Assembly: GCA_024734555.1 (NCBI GenBank) | Contig: JANPWX010019821.1 | Coordinates: 927,525-991,524, forward strand | Reading direction: 5' to 3' | Source of the DNA: Trochalopteron elliotii | Lineage: Eukaryota > Chordata > Aves > Passeriformes > Leiothrichidae | Length of the DNA stretch: 64,000 nucleotides | Shown: piece after piece, positions 1 through 12,440 of the stretch | Position numbering within the stretch: the stretch's first letter is position 1 | Layout: each line of letters starts with the position of its first letter | Notes under the pieces: model-generated | The model's database searches: none | The model's input: the letters and a program-made list of their open reading frames with translations, nothing else | Told to the model about the DNA's origin: nothing | Made by a program: the position numbers and the translations under genes

Positions 1-1690
1 TAGTAAAAGAATAATTTTAGGGGGAAAATAGATTTTTAACATAAATAATTTTACCATCATATTTTCACACCTGATAATTTTTGGCATTGTCATGCAGAAC
101 TCTATGTGTCTCAGACTTTCTAAGACAAGATTACTGTACAGTTCAGCAACACTCCTATGAGAAATCTTCTGAATTGCAGCAAATATAAACTGATGTTCAC
201 CTCAACAGGTGATAATACCCTTTTCCAAATGTTGCCTCTAGCTTTATTTGACACTGACCTGCAGACTTATGAATGTACGATCCAGCCTACAGAACTTTAC
301 TATCTCAATACTACTGAATTATCTAATTAGCAAATTTGATCCAACTGCATGGTTTTATCTAAAACTTCTTTCACAACTCTTCAGTTTCACAGATTCATAG
401 AAAACAGAGATATCTGTGAAAGAACAATGTTCAGTGTATGTCTATATGATTAGACAAATGTGAGCTTGTTTTCATACAATAATTAGGACAGTTAAAATGG
501 GTACTTACTGCTCTAAAGAGGTGATGTCTTTGTGTTCCTCCAGGGGAGAGAGGGCAAATAAAGCATATTTTCCAAAGCTGCAAGTAGACTTGGCTGGAGA
601 ACAGTAATGAAGGTGTTGCAGTAACTTACAGGTTTCAAAATTTTACTTCGATCCTGCATTAAGGCTCTTTCTCAAGGTTTTTTCTAATTTGAATCATATT
701 GCATTTTATGCTATTATTTTTTGTATCTCTTTCCTCTAAATTCTTTAAAAATCACCAACTTTTGCCTCTAGAAAATTGCTGCATGACATTTTAATCTTAC
801 TTGTTATCCTTCCATAAGTATTTTGTTTAGAGAAATACTTTAAATTTATTAGTGCCTTTCAAAAAAAAATTGTAATAGGTGTAGACAAAAGGTCCTCCCA
901 TGTTTTTATATAGTATCATTGGCTTTGTTATTCATTTGGACTCTCTTCATCTTCCTTGTGTTTTATTTAGAAGGGACTAAGTGCTGAACTTCATAGAGAG
1001 GCAGTATATTCTGAGTGTCTACACAACAAATTTACTTAAACTTTAACAACTTCGGTTTAAAAATATCATGACTGACAATACTTTTGATTATGTCTTTTTG
1101 TACAGTCTGCATTTGTTGCTTTATAGGGAGGTATATTATTTGTGTATAGTGTGTTTTAGCTAGGTATGGCTATGACTTTCTTAGCAGGATGTTCTTCTAA
1201 AGCAAAATCAACCCACATCAGGCCTACAAAGCCACCTGGTAAGATGTGGTTTTTCCTGATAGCCCGAGCAGATGCAAATGGAAAGGAGTGTGTTTTCAGC
1301 TAGTAAGTGTCATGACAAAATGATTCTCGAGCACCTTCTGTATTAACAGTGTTGCTGTTCCCGAACAACACTATATTAACTGTTCATTCTGTACCTTTGT
1401 AAGAGGAATTCTGTAACCTTTTTTCTTTAATTCGCCCTGATTTAGTAATTTCAAAATACTCCGCTTGAGTAATTAGGTAAGAAAGGACCATCAACATCTT
1501 TATACTTAATGGTAAGGTGGTAAGAGAAGAACCTGTCGTCACAGATGAAGGACTACCTGTCATGTGCCAGGACAGAAGCACAGAATCTCAGAAACGGCAA
1601 GGGAAGAGCATCCCAGATCAGCTGCTCGTTGCACCTGCGAATACGTGACACACGTATGTCATTCAGACTTGCCTCAGCCTCGATGCACGG
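1..1690. other. upstream flank, no gene recognised
   Basis: AT-rich sequence 5' of the CpG island. No coding region, RNA gene or clear transposon is recognised. It may contain untranslated upstream exons of NTRK2, since mammalian NTRK2 has several non-coding 5' exons, but none can be placed from sequence alone. A short AT-rich stretch at 1421-1460 resembles 1813-1852 next to the gap. Confidence 0.6.
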
Positions 1691-1852
1691 AAATGATAAC
1701 TTCTTGTGGCGTGTCGGGTGCCGTGCCCCTCCTGCTCCGGGGGCCGGTGTGGCGGCCGGGGCTGGCAGGCACCCCCGGGCCGAGCCCCGCGGCCCGGCCC
1801 GGGGGTGTCAATTTATCTTTAATTGGTCCTGGAATAGTAATTTCAAGATACT

Positions 1853-2252
1853 NNNNNNNNNNNNNNNNNNNNNNNNNNNNNNNNNNNNNNNNNNNNNNNN
1901 NNNNNNNNNNNNNNNNNNNNNNNNNNNNNNNNNNNNNNNNNNNNNNNNNNNNNNNNNNNNNNNNNNNNNNNNNNNNNNNNNNNNNNNNNNNNNNNNNNNN
2001 NNNNNNNNNNNNNNNNNNNNNNNNNNNNNNNNNNNNNNNNNNNNNNNNNNNNNNNNNNNNNNNNNNNNNNNNNNNNNNNNNNNNNNNNNNNNNNNNNNNN
2101 NNNNNNNNNNNNNNNNNNNNNNNNNNNNNNNNNNNNNNNNNNNNNNNNNNNNNNNNNNNNNNNNNNNNNNNNNNNNNNNNNNNNNNNNNNNNNNNNNNNN
2201 NNNNNNNNNNNNNNNNNNNNNNNNNNNNNNNNNNNNNNNNNNNNNNNNNNNN
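1853..2252. other. assembly gap (400 N)
   Basis: An exact run of 400 N. By comparison with other TrkB proteins, it hides the initiator codon, the signal peptide (roughly 30 residues) and part of the 5' UTR. GC-rich first exons are a common cause of such gaps in bird assemblies. The true size may differ from 400. Confidence 0.98.
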
Positions 2253-2375
2253 GCTGGGCTGCCCCGCGTCCTGCGGGTGCAGCTCCTGGCGGATCTGGTG
2301 CACGGGATCGTCGCCGGGCATCGCCTCCTTCCCCGTGCCGCAGAGGAGCGCCGAAGGCGACAATGTTACCGAGAT
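2253..2375 (+). CDS. NTRK2: NTRK2 coding exon 1 (5'-truncated by gap): LRR N-terminal cap
   Basis: Codons start at 2254 with L-G-C-P-A-S-C-G-C-S-S-W-R-I-W-C, the C-x3-C-x-C-x6-C cysteine cluster that caps the Trk leucine-rich repeats. SPGIASFPVPQ and a sequon NVT follow. The exon ends GAG AT before the donor GTGAGT at 2376, in phase 2, and joins T-TAC-ATC of exon 2 to give the TEIYIAN junction expected for TrkB. The signal peptide and start codon are lost in the gap, so this is only the 3' part of the first coding exon. It sits in a CpG island, which explains its high GC content compared with later exons. Confidence 0.95.
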
Positions 2376-2417
2376 GTGAGTACGGCCCGCGAGCGGGGGC
2401 GACGGGCCGGAGCAGCC

Positions 2418-2671
2418 GGGGCAGCTGCGGGCGGGGGCGGCGGGAACTGACCCACGCCAGGAGGCTCCTGCTCCGCGGGCAGATGCGGTGGCTTGAAGCC
2501 TAAGAGCCCCGTGTGATTTTATTTGGACGCGGCTCACCAGAGCTGCCGCTGCCAGCCCGTTTAGATGATGAATCCTAATTGTTCGCGATGCAGGTCGCGG
2601 GGACCGGGGCGGGGGTCGGCGCCGGCTGCAGCGGGACCGCGGGGCAGCCGGGGAGCGGGACGGGGCTGGGG
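2418..2671 (+). other. G-quadruplex-type G runs at the start of intron 1
   Basis: Two clusters fit the G3+N1-7 pattern on the coding strand: 2418-2444 (runs separated by 7, 1 and 4 bases), starting 43 bases after the exon 1 donor, and 2641-2671 (five runs of 3 to 4 G with 2- to 5-base loops). Both lie in the CpG island. Only the motif is visible; folding is inferred. Confidence 0.55.
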
Positions 2672-2888
2672 CTTTGCCTCCTACCCTTGCCCCAGCTGCT
2701 GCCGGGGGTTGCGCACCGCTCAGCCCGCACCTCTGCGGCGGCAGCAGGTATGAAACGGAGGGTTTTTTCAATTTTTTTTAAAAAATATTTATTTAAATTT
2801 CGTTCCATCAGTTTATCGCTGCGAACCGAGAGTTTTGGTGGGTGGCTTCCCCTTCGCCCCAGATTTCTCTCGTTTTATTTGCGTGCAA

Positions 2889-2985
2889 AAATAAAAAAAA
2901 AAGCAACCCCCCCCCCAAAAAAAAAAAAAAAAAAAAAAAAAGACAACACCAAAAAACCCAACCCACCCAAAAAAGCCTAAAGGAA
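2889..2985. repeat. A-rich / C-rich simple repeat
   Basis: An A run, then ten C (2907-2916), then 25 A (2917-2941), then mixed AC/CCCA sequence. Low-complexity DNA in intron 1; homopolymer lengths may be unreliable. Confidence 0.85.
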
Positions 2986-5900
2986 AAGATGCGGCAGAAA
3001 GTACCAGCTGACTGCCTTTCCTGCCCTAACCATAGGAATGCGAACCTGCTTTGACCTTCTCAGTGGAGGTGGGTGGAAGGAAAAAATACAAAACCTGCAG
3101 AGGAATGAACATAGTGCTGCTTGTCAGCAATTGGGAGGGAATTAGAGAACCCTAATAAAAAAGGGTTTTTTTCCCCTCTCATTCCCTGTGGTCCTTCCAT
3201 CCTTGCTGGCCTCAAAGACATATTTGGTGAGGGAGTTCTGTAGCTTTTCGTGGTAAATCCTGCATCGTTTCATAGCTCAGAACCCCATGGCATTTCATTG
3301 CCTAAGAAAACCTCTTGCAGAGATAAAAATTTTGGATACTGGAAGTGTGGATGATAGAGCTCAGAAAAAAACCTTCTCAAGCTGTTTTGTTTATATTTTC
3401 CCTACCCTTGTTTTTGAATTGTTTTCTGTGGCATTTAATGTAAAAGATACCACCATATTTGCCCCAAACCTATACAGATTTCTCACTATTTGTATTTTCT
3501 ATCCTTCTACTGTTTTTCAGTGTCTTTTAGAAGAAATTAAAAAGTACTGTGAAGTACAGTGTGAGTTTAGATTAAATTCTAGCCTTTGGGCTACATTCCT
3601 GCAGTTTGTTGAAGTCAGTTTGCGGCATTTCCCTGCATGTGCTTGGGGGAAAAGCTGGAGGCATTCATTTCTACTACTCATGTATGGCCTACCTTTCTGA
3701 GGTTTTTTGGGACCTGCGCTAAAGAAATGGTCTTTCTGGGTTCTAACTGTTATTGATTCAGATGTTTGTGTAATACTCTGAAGATTGCTTAAACAGAAAA
3801 AGAAATTACTTTGAGCTATGCATCTGTGATCATTTTTATAGGCTGTGGGAGCCTTTTTAAACAGTGCATTCTGTTTAGAAGTAACAGAGCAATTTTCCTC
3901 TAGAATTTAATTTCTGTCTTGAAAGGCCAAAACAGAAAACACATATTGTAAATATGTTTTATTCCATGATCAACCTAAAACGTGTCTAGTCATTTTGCAT
4001 TGATACCTTTGGCTTTAATTTTTCTGGGTTTTTTGAGCATCATTGTCTTTACAGTTCTTTTTGATTTTTACTGTATCATTCTGTGACATTGCACATTGTT
4101 GTGTTTGGTGATCTAAAAATAATTTTGAGTCATGGATTTCTCAGGAGATGCTGTTGCACGTATTTAAGATGGCCTTTTCATGCGTGCTTTTAACATAAAA
4201 CACAGGGACCCTTTAATTAGTTTATAGACTAATTTAAAAAATTTAACTGCAGTAGCTGTCAGGTTATTTCATTGTGTAAGCTCAGTAAACACTAAGTACA
4301 TACAGAAACAGTTCTAGAACAGTAGGTACAGATTGTCAAACTGTTTTTAACACCACAGATCTTGCCTAATTCTAGCTAAAAAACAGGTTTAAGAGACTGG
4401 AGTGTTTCATTTGTGCTACACTTGTGTAGCTTCAGGCCTGGTTCTTCTTTTATGTGCTCTGCAGACACATTCCACTGGTCTCTGGTGGAATTACTCTTGT
4501 TATAAATAACATGTGAAAAGTATAAGACAATTAATTTGAAGAATTTATTTTGTATGTATTTCCTGAGTATCTACTGAAATCAGGCCTTCGCTTGTTGGTT
4601 ACTTCCTGGTCTTGACAGAAGTGGATCCTGCAGTCCTAGGCAAAACATCCACAGCCACTGGGGCATGGGTCCTGAGTTCAGTTCCTTACCATAGCCACAG
4701 GCACTGGGAGCACTGGGAAAGCTGCATGGTCAGGGAGTGTATGTGAAGTTCATGGTGGTGCAGAGGATTGGCTATGGGCCAGGTGGATGGCACTGAGCAG
4801 GCAACATGTGAGTGGGCAGCCAGGGTTTTCCACTTGGCTTTAAGAGACAGAAAAGGATGGGACGGTGCTGCAGGAATAACAGAGATGAGGTACCATTGTA
4901 TCTGGCAGCCTCCACTACTTAACACCCAGGTGCTTCACTGCTGTCTTGGTTCACATGTGGATTGTGCTTTAGAGTTTATAAGCAGCCTTATCCCAGTCCA
5001 GCTATTTCTTGATTCCTGCTCGGATCCAGCATCCAAATCTGTAGAGAGGGTACTTCTGCATCAGCCCTATCAGCCCTGCATCAGTTTCAGCCAGCTGCTG
5101 AAACTTGGTGTGGGAGGGCAGAAGAGTATTTATGCCTGGTGCTTTCTTAGTCATCTCTCTCACTATTTCCCTTCCTGGCTGTTTTTGCATAGTTTTCTAC
5201 TACAGTAAATAAGACAGATTTTAGATTTGCCCAGTTGGTTAACATGATGATGTGGGCTGGTCTTTATCTGGAAAGCAAGTACCAGTGCTTATCATAACAG
5301 ACTGTACTTGTAATAATTGTTCAGTCACTTTGGAACTATTGAAGATAAACTGAACTTCAGAGTGAGATCCTGCATTAGGATAAATGGTATCAGTCATTGA
5401 TACATTAAAAGCCAAGGAGCAAGAGTGACAAAAGCAAAATGACTTTATCAGTTTTGTAAAACCCATGCATTGTAGACACAATGGCAGATAAGTAGGCCTT
5501 GCCAAGATCACTCATGCAAAACTATTAATAGGATAGTAATAGAGAAATTTTTAGAGTGGTCGGGACTTCTTGTAAAAGGACCAGTGTAATGTTCTGTTAT
5601 TAAGGAAAATGTATTGCTATTGTACCTCAGTGTACATGACTCTTTGAAGACTTTGGTTTAAAAGTGACATCTTGCAGTACAAGTATATTCCTGGCCTAGC
5701 TTCACAGTTCTGCTATCAAGTCATTAATATGTTTACTTATGATTATTTAGGTGAATGAGGTTTGAAATTAATTGGTGTTTTTCAGGAAGAAATGCTTGCC
5801 AACAAAATAGTAGGTGACTTTCAAGCTCTTGCCTATTAAAAGAGAGGTGATTGTGTATTGCGTACATTTCAAAACCACAAAATAAATTTCTAATGCAGTT

Positions 5901-6999
5901 ATATAAAGCACTCTAGAATTGTTAATAAGTAAGACAGGATAAGTAATTTATAGAGTAAATTATTTAACAAGTCATGTGAGCTTGTGCTAAAAAAAGGGAC
6001 ACGTTTAAATTCATTGAAGCTCAGAGCTGTTGGTATTTTGAGTCTTTTTTATTCCAGATTTTGAGACTGTTGTAGATTTAATGTCATATAAAACTGTCTA
6101 CAAGGCACCCCAGGCTCTAGCCCCTTCCTCCTCAAAGCAACTTCTCACTGTGCATCATTGCATGACTTGGCTGGATTGAGAAGTTATTTCTGGTGACTTG
6201 GAATTGTGTAATAAAATGGTATGAGGCATCAGGCTACAAATTATTAAAGGCATTTTGGACATTGGTGATGTAATAGCTTCCTTTAGGAATCTGTCCTTTT
6301 TAAAAAAGAAAAAAAACAACACCTTCCTTTAAAGATCTGGGTAATTGGTTAAGGTGAGTTAAAAGTAAGCACTGTGAATATCAGTTTTGTAATTTCTAGG
6401 CTATAAAAATACTCCAGGATCACAAAGCATTGAATTTTGTGTATATTCTTTTTTTGCTCCTGGGGAACTTTTTGTATGTCTTGTTCTAGACTGTTGCCCC
6501 TGTGGTTTGTGAGGACTGATGAAGCACCTGAGGTTTTCCACTGAGGCTGTCTCAATCAGGCAGAGACAAAACAGCTCACAAGGCTGGGAGAGAGCATCAT
6601 CTTTCAGGAGGCAGTCAGTGTTGGGCAGGGTGGCAGGAGCACTGTCCCTCCCTCAATATTTTTTGATTTTGAGAGAGGTTTGGGGTGTATATACTGAAAT
6701 GAAAGATTTGGTCTTGAACATGTTTTTTCAAGAAACTTCCATTTTTTCCATACTAATGAGAAAAAAGGGCTTGGCAGTGCAGCCTGTGATATCTTTAGGA
6801 TGGCATTTTCCAGATTTCTCAGGTTCTATTTTTTCTCCATTATTTTTATGCTGACAAGTGTAACAGAGAAAGTAGCTTAGCAATATTCTGGATCCTTAAT
6901 CACTGTAGAGCAAAAAATTTTATGTAACTGAACATGGGCCTGATTTCTCCATTTTGATTTTCATTTTAAAGTAAAGAGGGATCCCCCTTCTCTCTCTTT

Positions 7000-7101
7000 T
7001 TTTGTTGTTGTGTTAGTTTTGTTGTTGTTGTTTTTTCAGGAGGTTTTTTTTTCTTTTTGGGTTTTTTTTGTTGGGTTTTGTTTTGGTTTTTTTTTTTTTT
7101 G
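7000..7101. repeat. T-rich / GTT simple repeat
   Basis: Poly-T with GTT and TTTTG units in intron 1. It creates short low-complexity open frames on both strands that should not be taken as genes. Confidence 0.85.
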
Positions 7102-7660
7102 GATTGCAGTTCTCTTTCTCCCATGCTTGTCATCTCTCACTACACAAATGTCTAAGAGTATGGCCCTTAAGGTGGTCATCCAGATATCCTTGCCCAAGCA
7201 GGAGAAGTGTAGCAGGTAATGGAGCAAAGAACTCTAAAACTGCTTCCGTGTGTTGTTGATGCCAGATGTATATTTAGCTTGTTACCTCTGAAAAACTGCT
7301 CCTTAAAAACTGTTCTTTAAAAAGCAAAGCAGATTGTATAAATTCACTAATTTACATGCATTTCAAATGGAGAGATAAATCCATAGAGGTTTGAAGCCTT
7401 CTACTGCTTGAGTTGTGAATATGCTTTTATACAGGATGCTGTTATGTTTGTGAAAATCTTTTCATCCAGATATATGTAGTACATCGCTGCTGTTAAATTA
7501 TATATGATCATATATAATTGGGATGCATCTTAATTCCTGGTTGATTGTGAACCTCTATTTTCAGAAACTACAAAAGGCAAAACAAACTACTGCCTGTCCT
7601 GAAATGCATGTGTGGACATTTTATGTTTTTATAGCTACTATTAAATGTTTTATTATAGTG

Positions 7661-9520
7661 CCACAGGATCACAGAATGGGTCAGATTGAAAGGGACCACT
7701 GGTAGGATTATCTGGTCCAACCTCCCTGCTCAAGAAGGGTCTACTGGAGCATGTGGCACAGCACTGTATCCAGATGGTTCTTCACTATCCAGTGAGGGAG
7801 ATTCCGCAATCTCTCCAACCAATCTGTTCTTGTGCCTGGTCACCTGCACAGTAAAGAAGTTCTTCCTCATGTTCAGGTGGAACATGCTGTGCATCAATTT
7901 CTGCCCATTGCCTTCGTTCCATTGCTCAGCACTACCAAGGAGAGCCTGGTTCTGTCCTGTTGACACCGTTATTTCAGATGCTTCTGTACATCAAGATAGC
8001 CCCTGAGTGATCTCTCCTCAAGGCTGAACAGGCCCAACTTCCTCCACCTTTCTGTGTATAGGAGATGCTTTAGTTCCTTAATCATCTTCATAGCCCTCTG
8101 CTGGTCTCTTCCAAGAGCTCCATGCTGCTCTTGTCCTGAGGAGCCCAGAACTGGACACAGCACTCCAGATGTGCCTCACCAGGGCTGAGCAGTACAGGAT
8201 CATCCCCCTTGTCCTGCTGGCAATGTTCTTCCTGATGCCCCCCAGGACACCATTGGCCTTTTTGGCCACCAGTACACACTGCTGGCTCATGGACAGCTTG
8301 TTGCCCACCAGGACCCCCAGGTCCTTCTCCACAGAGCTGCTTTCCAGCAGATCAGCCTCAGCCTGTGCTGGTGCCTGGGGTTATTCCTCCACAGTGCAGG
8401 AGGAATTTTGCCTGTGTTGAATTTCAGGCAGTTCTTCTCTGCCCATCTCTTCATCCTTTCAAGGCTGCACTCTGGGGTATTGGCCACTGCTCCCAGCCTT
8501 GTGTTATCAGTGACCTGCTGAGGAGGCATCTGTCTCTTTATCTCAGTCTCATTGCTGAACAAATTAAACAGCATTGGGCCCAGTATTGACCCTTGGGCCC
8601 AGTATTGACCAATTGTGATGAGCCTCCAACTGGACCTTGTGCCACTGGTTGCAGCTATTTGGGATCTGCCATTCAACCAGCAGTCAATCCAGATCACTGT
8701 TGTTTGGTTTGTGCTTCTTGAACTTGCCTTTGAAGATATCCTGTGAGACAGGATCTAAAGCCTTGCTGAAGTCAAAGGAGAAAATAACCACTGCTTTCCC
8801 CTCATTCATCCAGGTTGGTCAAGTATGATTCTCCTTTGCTGAATCCATGCTGAATAATTCTGATCACCTTCTTGGCATCCATATGGATAAACATGGCTTA
8901 CAGAATGAGGCATTTCATCATCTTTCCAGGGAGCAAGGTGGGGGCTGGCCAGTAGTTCTCTAGGTCCTCCTTCTTGCCGATTTTGAAGACTGGAGTGACA
9001 TTTACTTTCTTCCAGTCCTAAGACACCTCTCCTGATCACCATGACGTTCCAAGACAACTTCAAGCAGCCCAGCTGTGGTGTCTGCCAGCTCCCTCAACAC
9101 TTTTGAATGCATCCCATCAGGACAGCATCTTTTTATTTGTTCCAAGTGTCCTGTTGCTGCTTTCACTTCCTGTGTATCTCCTGCTTGTGCTTCACTTTTG
9201 ACAGGAGTTTTTTGCTCATCCATGCAGCTGTCTTGCCCTCTTTGCTCCATTTCTTACTCATCAGGATGCACTGGTCTTGAGCCTGGAGGAAGTGATGCTT
9301 GAATATTTATTCACCCGCTCTCTTGGACCCCTCTTCTCTGCAGGACCTGTTCCCATGGGATTCTTCCAAGAAGATGGTTGAAGAGGTTAAAATTATCTCC
9401 TGAAATCCTGGATTTCAATCTCACTTGCTGCCCTGATTCCTCCATGCAAGGTGCTGAACTCCACAACCATCTCATGGTCACCTTGCACAATTGTAGTGGA
9501 CTTACTGGAAAGGAGCCCCC
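7661..9520 (-). mobile_element. CR1 LINE, 5'-truncated, with reverse-transcriptase remnants
   Basis: On the + strand it begins with ACAGGATCACAGAATGG, the reverse complement of a CR1 3' end, followed by the typical CR1 3' UTR (GGTCCAACCTCCCTGCTCAAG; TTCTTCCTCATGTTCAGGTGGAAC). On the minus strand, broken reading frames show CR1 polymerase pieces: a CPDGMHSKVLRELAD-like segment near 9080-9120, the GSILGPMLFNLFSNE reverse-transcriptase motif near 8550-8600, and MEKDLGVLVGNKLSMSQQC near 8270-8330. Near 9460-9490 a match to the conserved SDHEM region marks the 5' part that remains. About 1.9 kb, so only the 3' part of a full CR1 is present. It is dead through frameshifts and stops, and contains a local 19-bp tandem duplication. 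CR1 is the main avian LINE and moves by target-primed reverse transcription. Confidence 0.93.
8574..8610. repeat. short tandem duplication inside CR1
   Basis: The 18-base unit TTGGGCCCAGTATTGACC occurs at 8574-8591 and again at 8593-8610. It interrupts the CR1 reverse-transcriptase remnant just after the GSILGP motif, so it postdates or accompanies decay of the element. Confidence 0.85.
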
Positions 9521-11892
9521 CCATGGAAATTCTGCGTTTATTTTTTATTACTTTCTTGTAAGAAAATTACCTGTATTGAGTGTTGGTCATTGACAGAAGC
9601 TGTAGCTGAAACTTAAATATTTTTAATACCAATTCAGCCATGTATGTTTCTGTGTTGTGTTTTCATTGTTAGGATAAATTCTTGGAGATCAGGTTTCAAG
9701 TTAATATTCTTTTTTTTCCTAGACAAAGCCTGAAGTAATGAGTTTTTTTTTTTTTTTCTTCAGAAGTAAGATAAAATGGAAGGAAGCAGGCCAAAGGTGT
9801 CCAAGGTATTTTCAGAGGCACTTTGAGAGATTGTAATCTTTGAGTGGTGTAACTTGAACTTTACTTTGCTAAAGCAAATTAATCCTGATTTTGCAAGGTA
9901 GTTAGATGCCTTTTTTTTTTTCACAGGGAAGCTGAGGCTGGGATTCTGGCCTATGCAAAGTCAGTGACAAAAGTGAATGGAGTTAGTGTTTCACCAGCAT
10001 AGTTTACAGTACATATGTGAAGGATGAAAGGATCCTTGATTCAGGCATTTTCCTTTGATTTTTAAAGTTTGGAAGAAATGGGGCTTGTTGCTCTATTACT
10101 TTATGTGTTTTTTGACTTCCAGGTATTTTTATCTTTCATTTTTTTGTTCCATATGAATACTAAATACATTGAAGTAAGTGGAAGCTATGATTGAGTATTT
10201 CAGGAAGGAGCCTTTTACAATGTTTTAGATAATGTTGCTTTGGAATGAACCTCCTCATGCAAAAAAAGTTGCAGCTCCTGCTATGGATTAATTGTGGATT
10301 TATGGTTCATTGTATACAGTTGTCTAATGTACAAATAAAAGAAGGGCAACGCATTAATCAAAGTTAAGTAATCTATTGCTGAAACAGACGACAGTGAAAT
10401 GACAGCACTTCTGGGCTCCTTATGGAAGAATCTGTCCACAGAGCTGTTGGACAGATCTTTCCCAGTAGAGGCTGGGAAAGTTACCTATTTTTCCTCTTGT
10501 TTTGAGAGGTGAGCCAAAAGAAATCATCCAGTTTTAGATGTAAACGAAATTAGTTTTAGCTTTTTAATTTCCTAACCATGCCTATAAAACTAAGTAAGGC
10601 TGTGTTCAGCAGGTATCTTGTGGAGCACGGTTACCCCACATTGCACAATAAGATGCATGTGAAGAGTGCATAGGGTGTGACTTCCCATCCTTTTGCAACA
10701 ACCGTCTGGTTTTCTGAATGCCAGATGGCACAGCAAGCAGATGTGGATAAATTATGTGCACATACTGGGCATGTTAGACTTACTGGGCATGGACTGGGAG
10801 ACCTTTCCTACAGCATGTGCTCTGGGTGTCATGTGCTGGATCTACTAATCATGTCTGGGACTGTCTCAGTCTTTGGCATTTAAAATCTGGCAACTGCCTA
10901 CTAACTGTGTAGCAAAGGCACTTAACTCAACTGGCTACTCTCCACAATGGAGAATGTGCTTCTTTTAGAAAGTGATTCAGGAGGCTAAATTAGGCTCCCA
11001 CTGCAAATTACCCCACGCAGTCATCCCCTTCCATCTCCACTGACTATTAAGAAAACTCTGGGGACTTAGTTCACTGGGGTGAGGAGCAAAAGCAGGACCT
11101 TCCTTTTAGCCAGCAGGGTCATACTGTGAAGTAAACTGATTTTGTGGTCCTAGGTGAACCATTTCAGCATGCATGTGAAGAGCTTGCTCTGCTAGAAGCA
11201 GTGCATGGGTCTGACCAAGGTCTTGCATGTCAGCATCTTAACTGCTGATCCTGTATGGTGTAGAGATGTGGGCTTGCCTTGGTTCTTCCTGTCTCAGTTG
11301 CCTTCCTTGGCATAGAATATTCAAATGTACTTTTGGCTCAGAGAGCAGGACAGTCTGTTTGGCTAAGAAGCTGTGATGCTTATTCGTGTAGTGAGACAGC
11401 TGGGTCCTGCTTCTGCCTCACTGAGTGTTCAATTACAGCAAAAATGAGAATAACACAAACAGGTAAGGTGGAGATTGCCGTGCTTTGGATGGCTTTGTAA
11501 ATATGGTATCTTCTGAGAGACTGGAATCATATTTCCTTAGGGAGAGGAAGAAATTGAATCTGGTACTCCAGATGCCCAGCATTTCCTCCAGTTCTGTGGT
11601 CTTCAACATCATAAAAAGACATCTTTTTTTTTTTTTCCCTTTTCTTTTTTCTACCCATCAGGTAGGTAAATAGTCTATTGCATATTCATCTCTTATTCTC
11701 CTCTCCAGTCTTGCCTCTTCTAAGTTTTAGAAACAGATTTTGGAGCACATTAGGCATACAGTGATCTTCACCTGGTAAATATGTAAACTGTAACCTCCAG
11801 CTGGGAGCAGTTTTGTTGACTCTGTGGGTCAAACTGTGTAATGTGCATAAGCATATCTTTTAAGCGTTTTAAGTTTAGAGTGGTAGTAAGTT

Positions 11893-12440
11893 ACAGAATA
11901 TCATGGAAGCACAGAATATGCTGAACTGGAAGGGACCCTTAAGGATCATCAAGTCCAGCCCCTGGTCCTGCACAGCACCACCCCCAAGAGTCACACCATG
12001 TGCCTGAGAACACTGTCTGAATGCTTCTTGAACTCTGTCAGGCTTGGTGCTGTGACCATTTCACTGGGGAGCTGTTCCAGTGCCCAACCACCCTCTGGGT
12101 GATGAATGTTTTTCTAATACCCAGTCTAAACACACCACTTCAGGCCATTCCCTCAGGTTCTGTCACTGAGAGGAGAGTTCAGTGCCTGCCGCTCCTCTTC
12201 CCCTCAAGAGAAAGTTGTACCTGCAATGAGGTCGGTCATCAGTCTCCTCTGGGCTGAACAGACCAAGTGCCCTCAGCTGCTCCTCATATGGCTTCCCCTA
12301 AAGACTCTTCACCATCTGTGTTGCTGATAGCTTAATATTGTTCTCATACTGTGATGTTCAAAAGTGCACGCAATATTCAAGGTGTGGTCAGTGCAGAATA
12401 AAGCAGAACAGTCCCCTCTCTTGATTGGCTGGTGATGCTT
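11893..12440 (-). mobile_element. CR1 LINE fragment
   Basis: Starts on the + strand with CACAGAATATGCTGAACTGG and AAGGGACCCTTAAGGATCATC, the reverse complement of a CR1 3' end, then runs through typical CR1 3' UTR sequence (GAGCTGTTCCAGTGCCC; GTCTCCTCTGGGCTGAACAG). About 550 bp, 5'-truncated, no coding capacity. It lies antisense to NTRK2 in intron 1. Confidence 0.92.

Larger units (their letters stand above)
1690..2750. promoter_or_regulatory. NTRK2: CpG island around the first coding exon of NTRK2
   Basis: From about 1690 to 1810 and again from 2253 to about 2750 the sequence becomes strongly G+C rich with many CpG dinucleotides, in contrast to the AT-rich flanks. The 400-base gap lies inside it. 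CpG islands of this kind cover the promoter and first coding exon of most vertebrate genes, and NTRK2 in mammals has such a promoter. No TATA box or start site can be fixed here, and the real island may be longer because the gap hides part of it. Confidence 0.75.

Noticed and set aside
1568..1660. Short CR1-like stretch (CACAGAATCTCAGAAACGG)
   Set aside because: Only about 20 bases resemble a CR1 3' end and the following sequence does not continue the element.
1545..2771. Three long open frames spanning the gap on both strands
   Set aside because: They exist only because N bases cannot form stops. Only the frame beginning at 2254 on the + strand is real (NTRK2 exon 1).
3287..3700. 137-codon + strand open frame in intron 1
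   Set aside because: No domain, F/L/C-rich translation of T-rich intron, and no evidence of splicing or conservation visible.
8078..9250. Several minus-strand open frames of 60 to 136 codons
   Set aside because: They are fragments of the dead CR1 reverse transcriptase and belong to the mobile element, not to a host gene.
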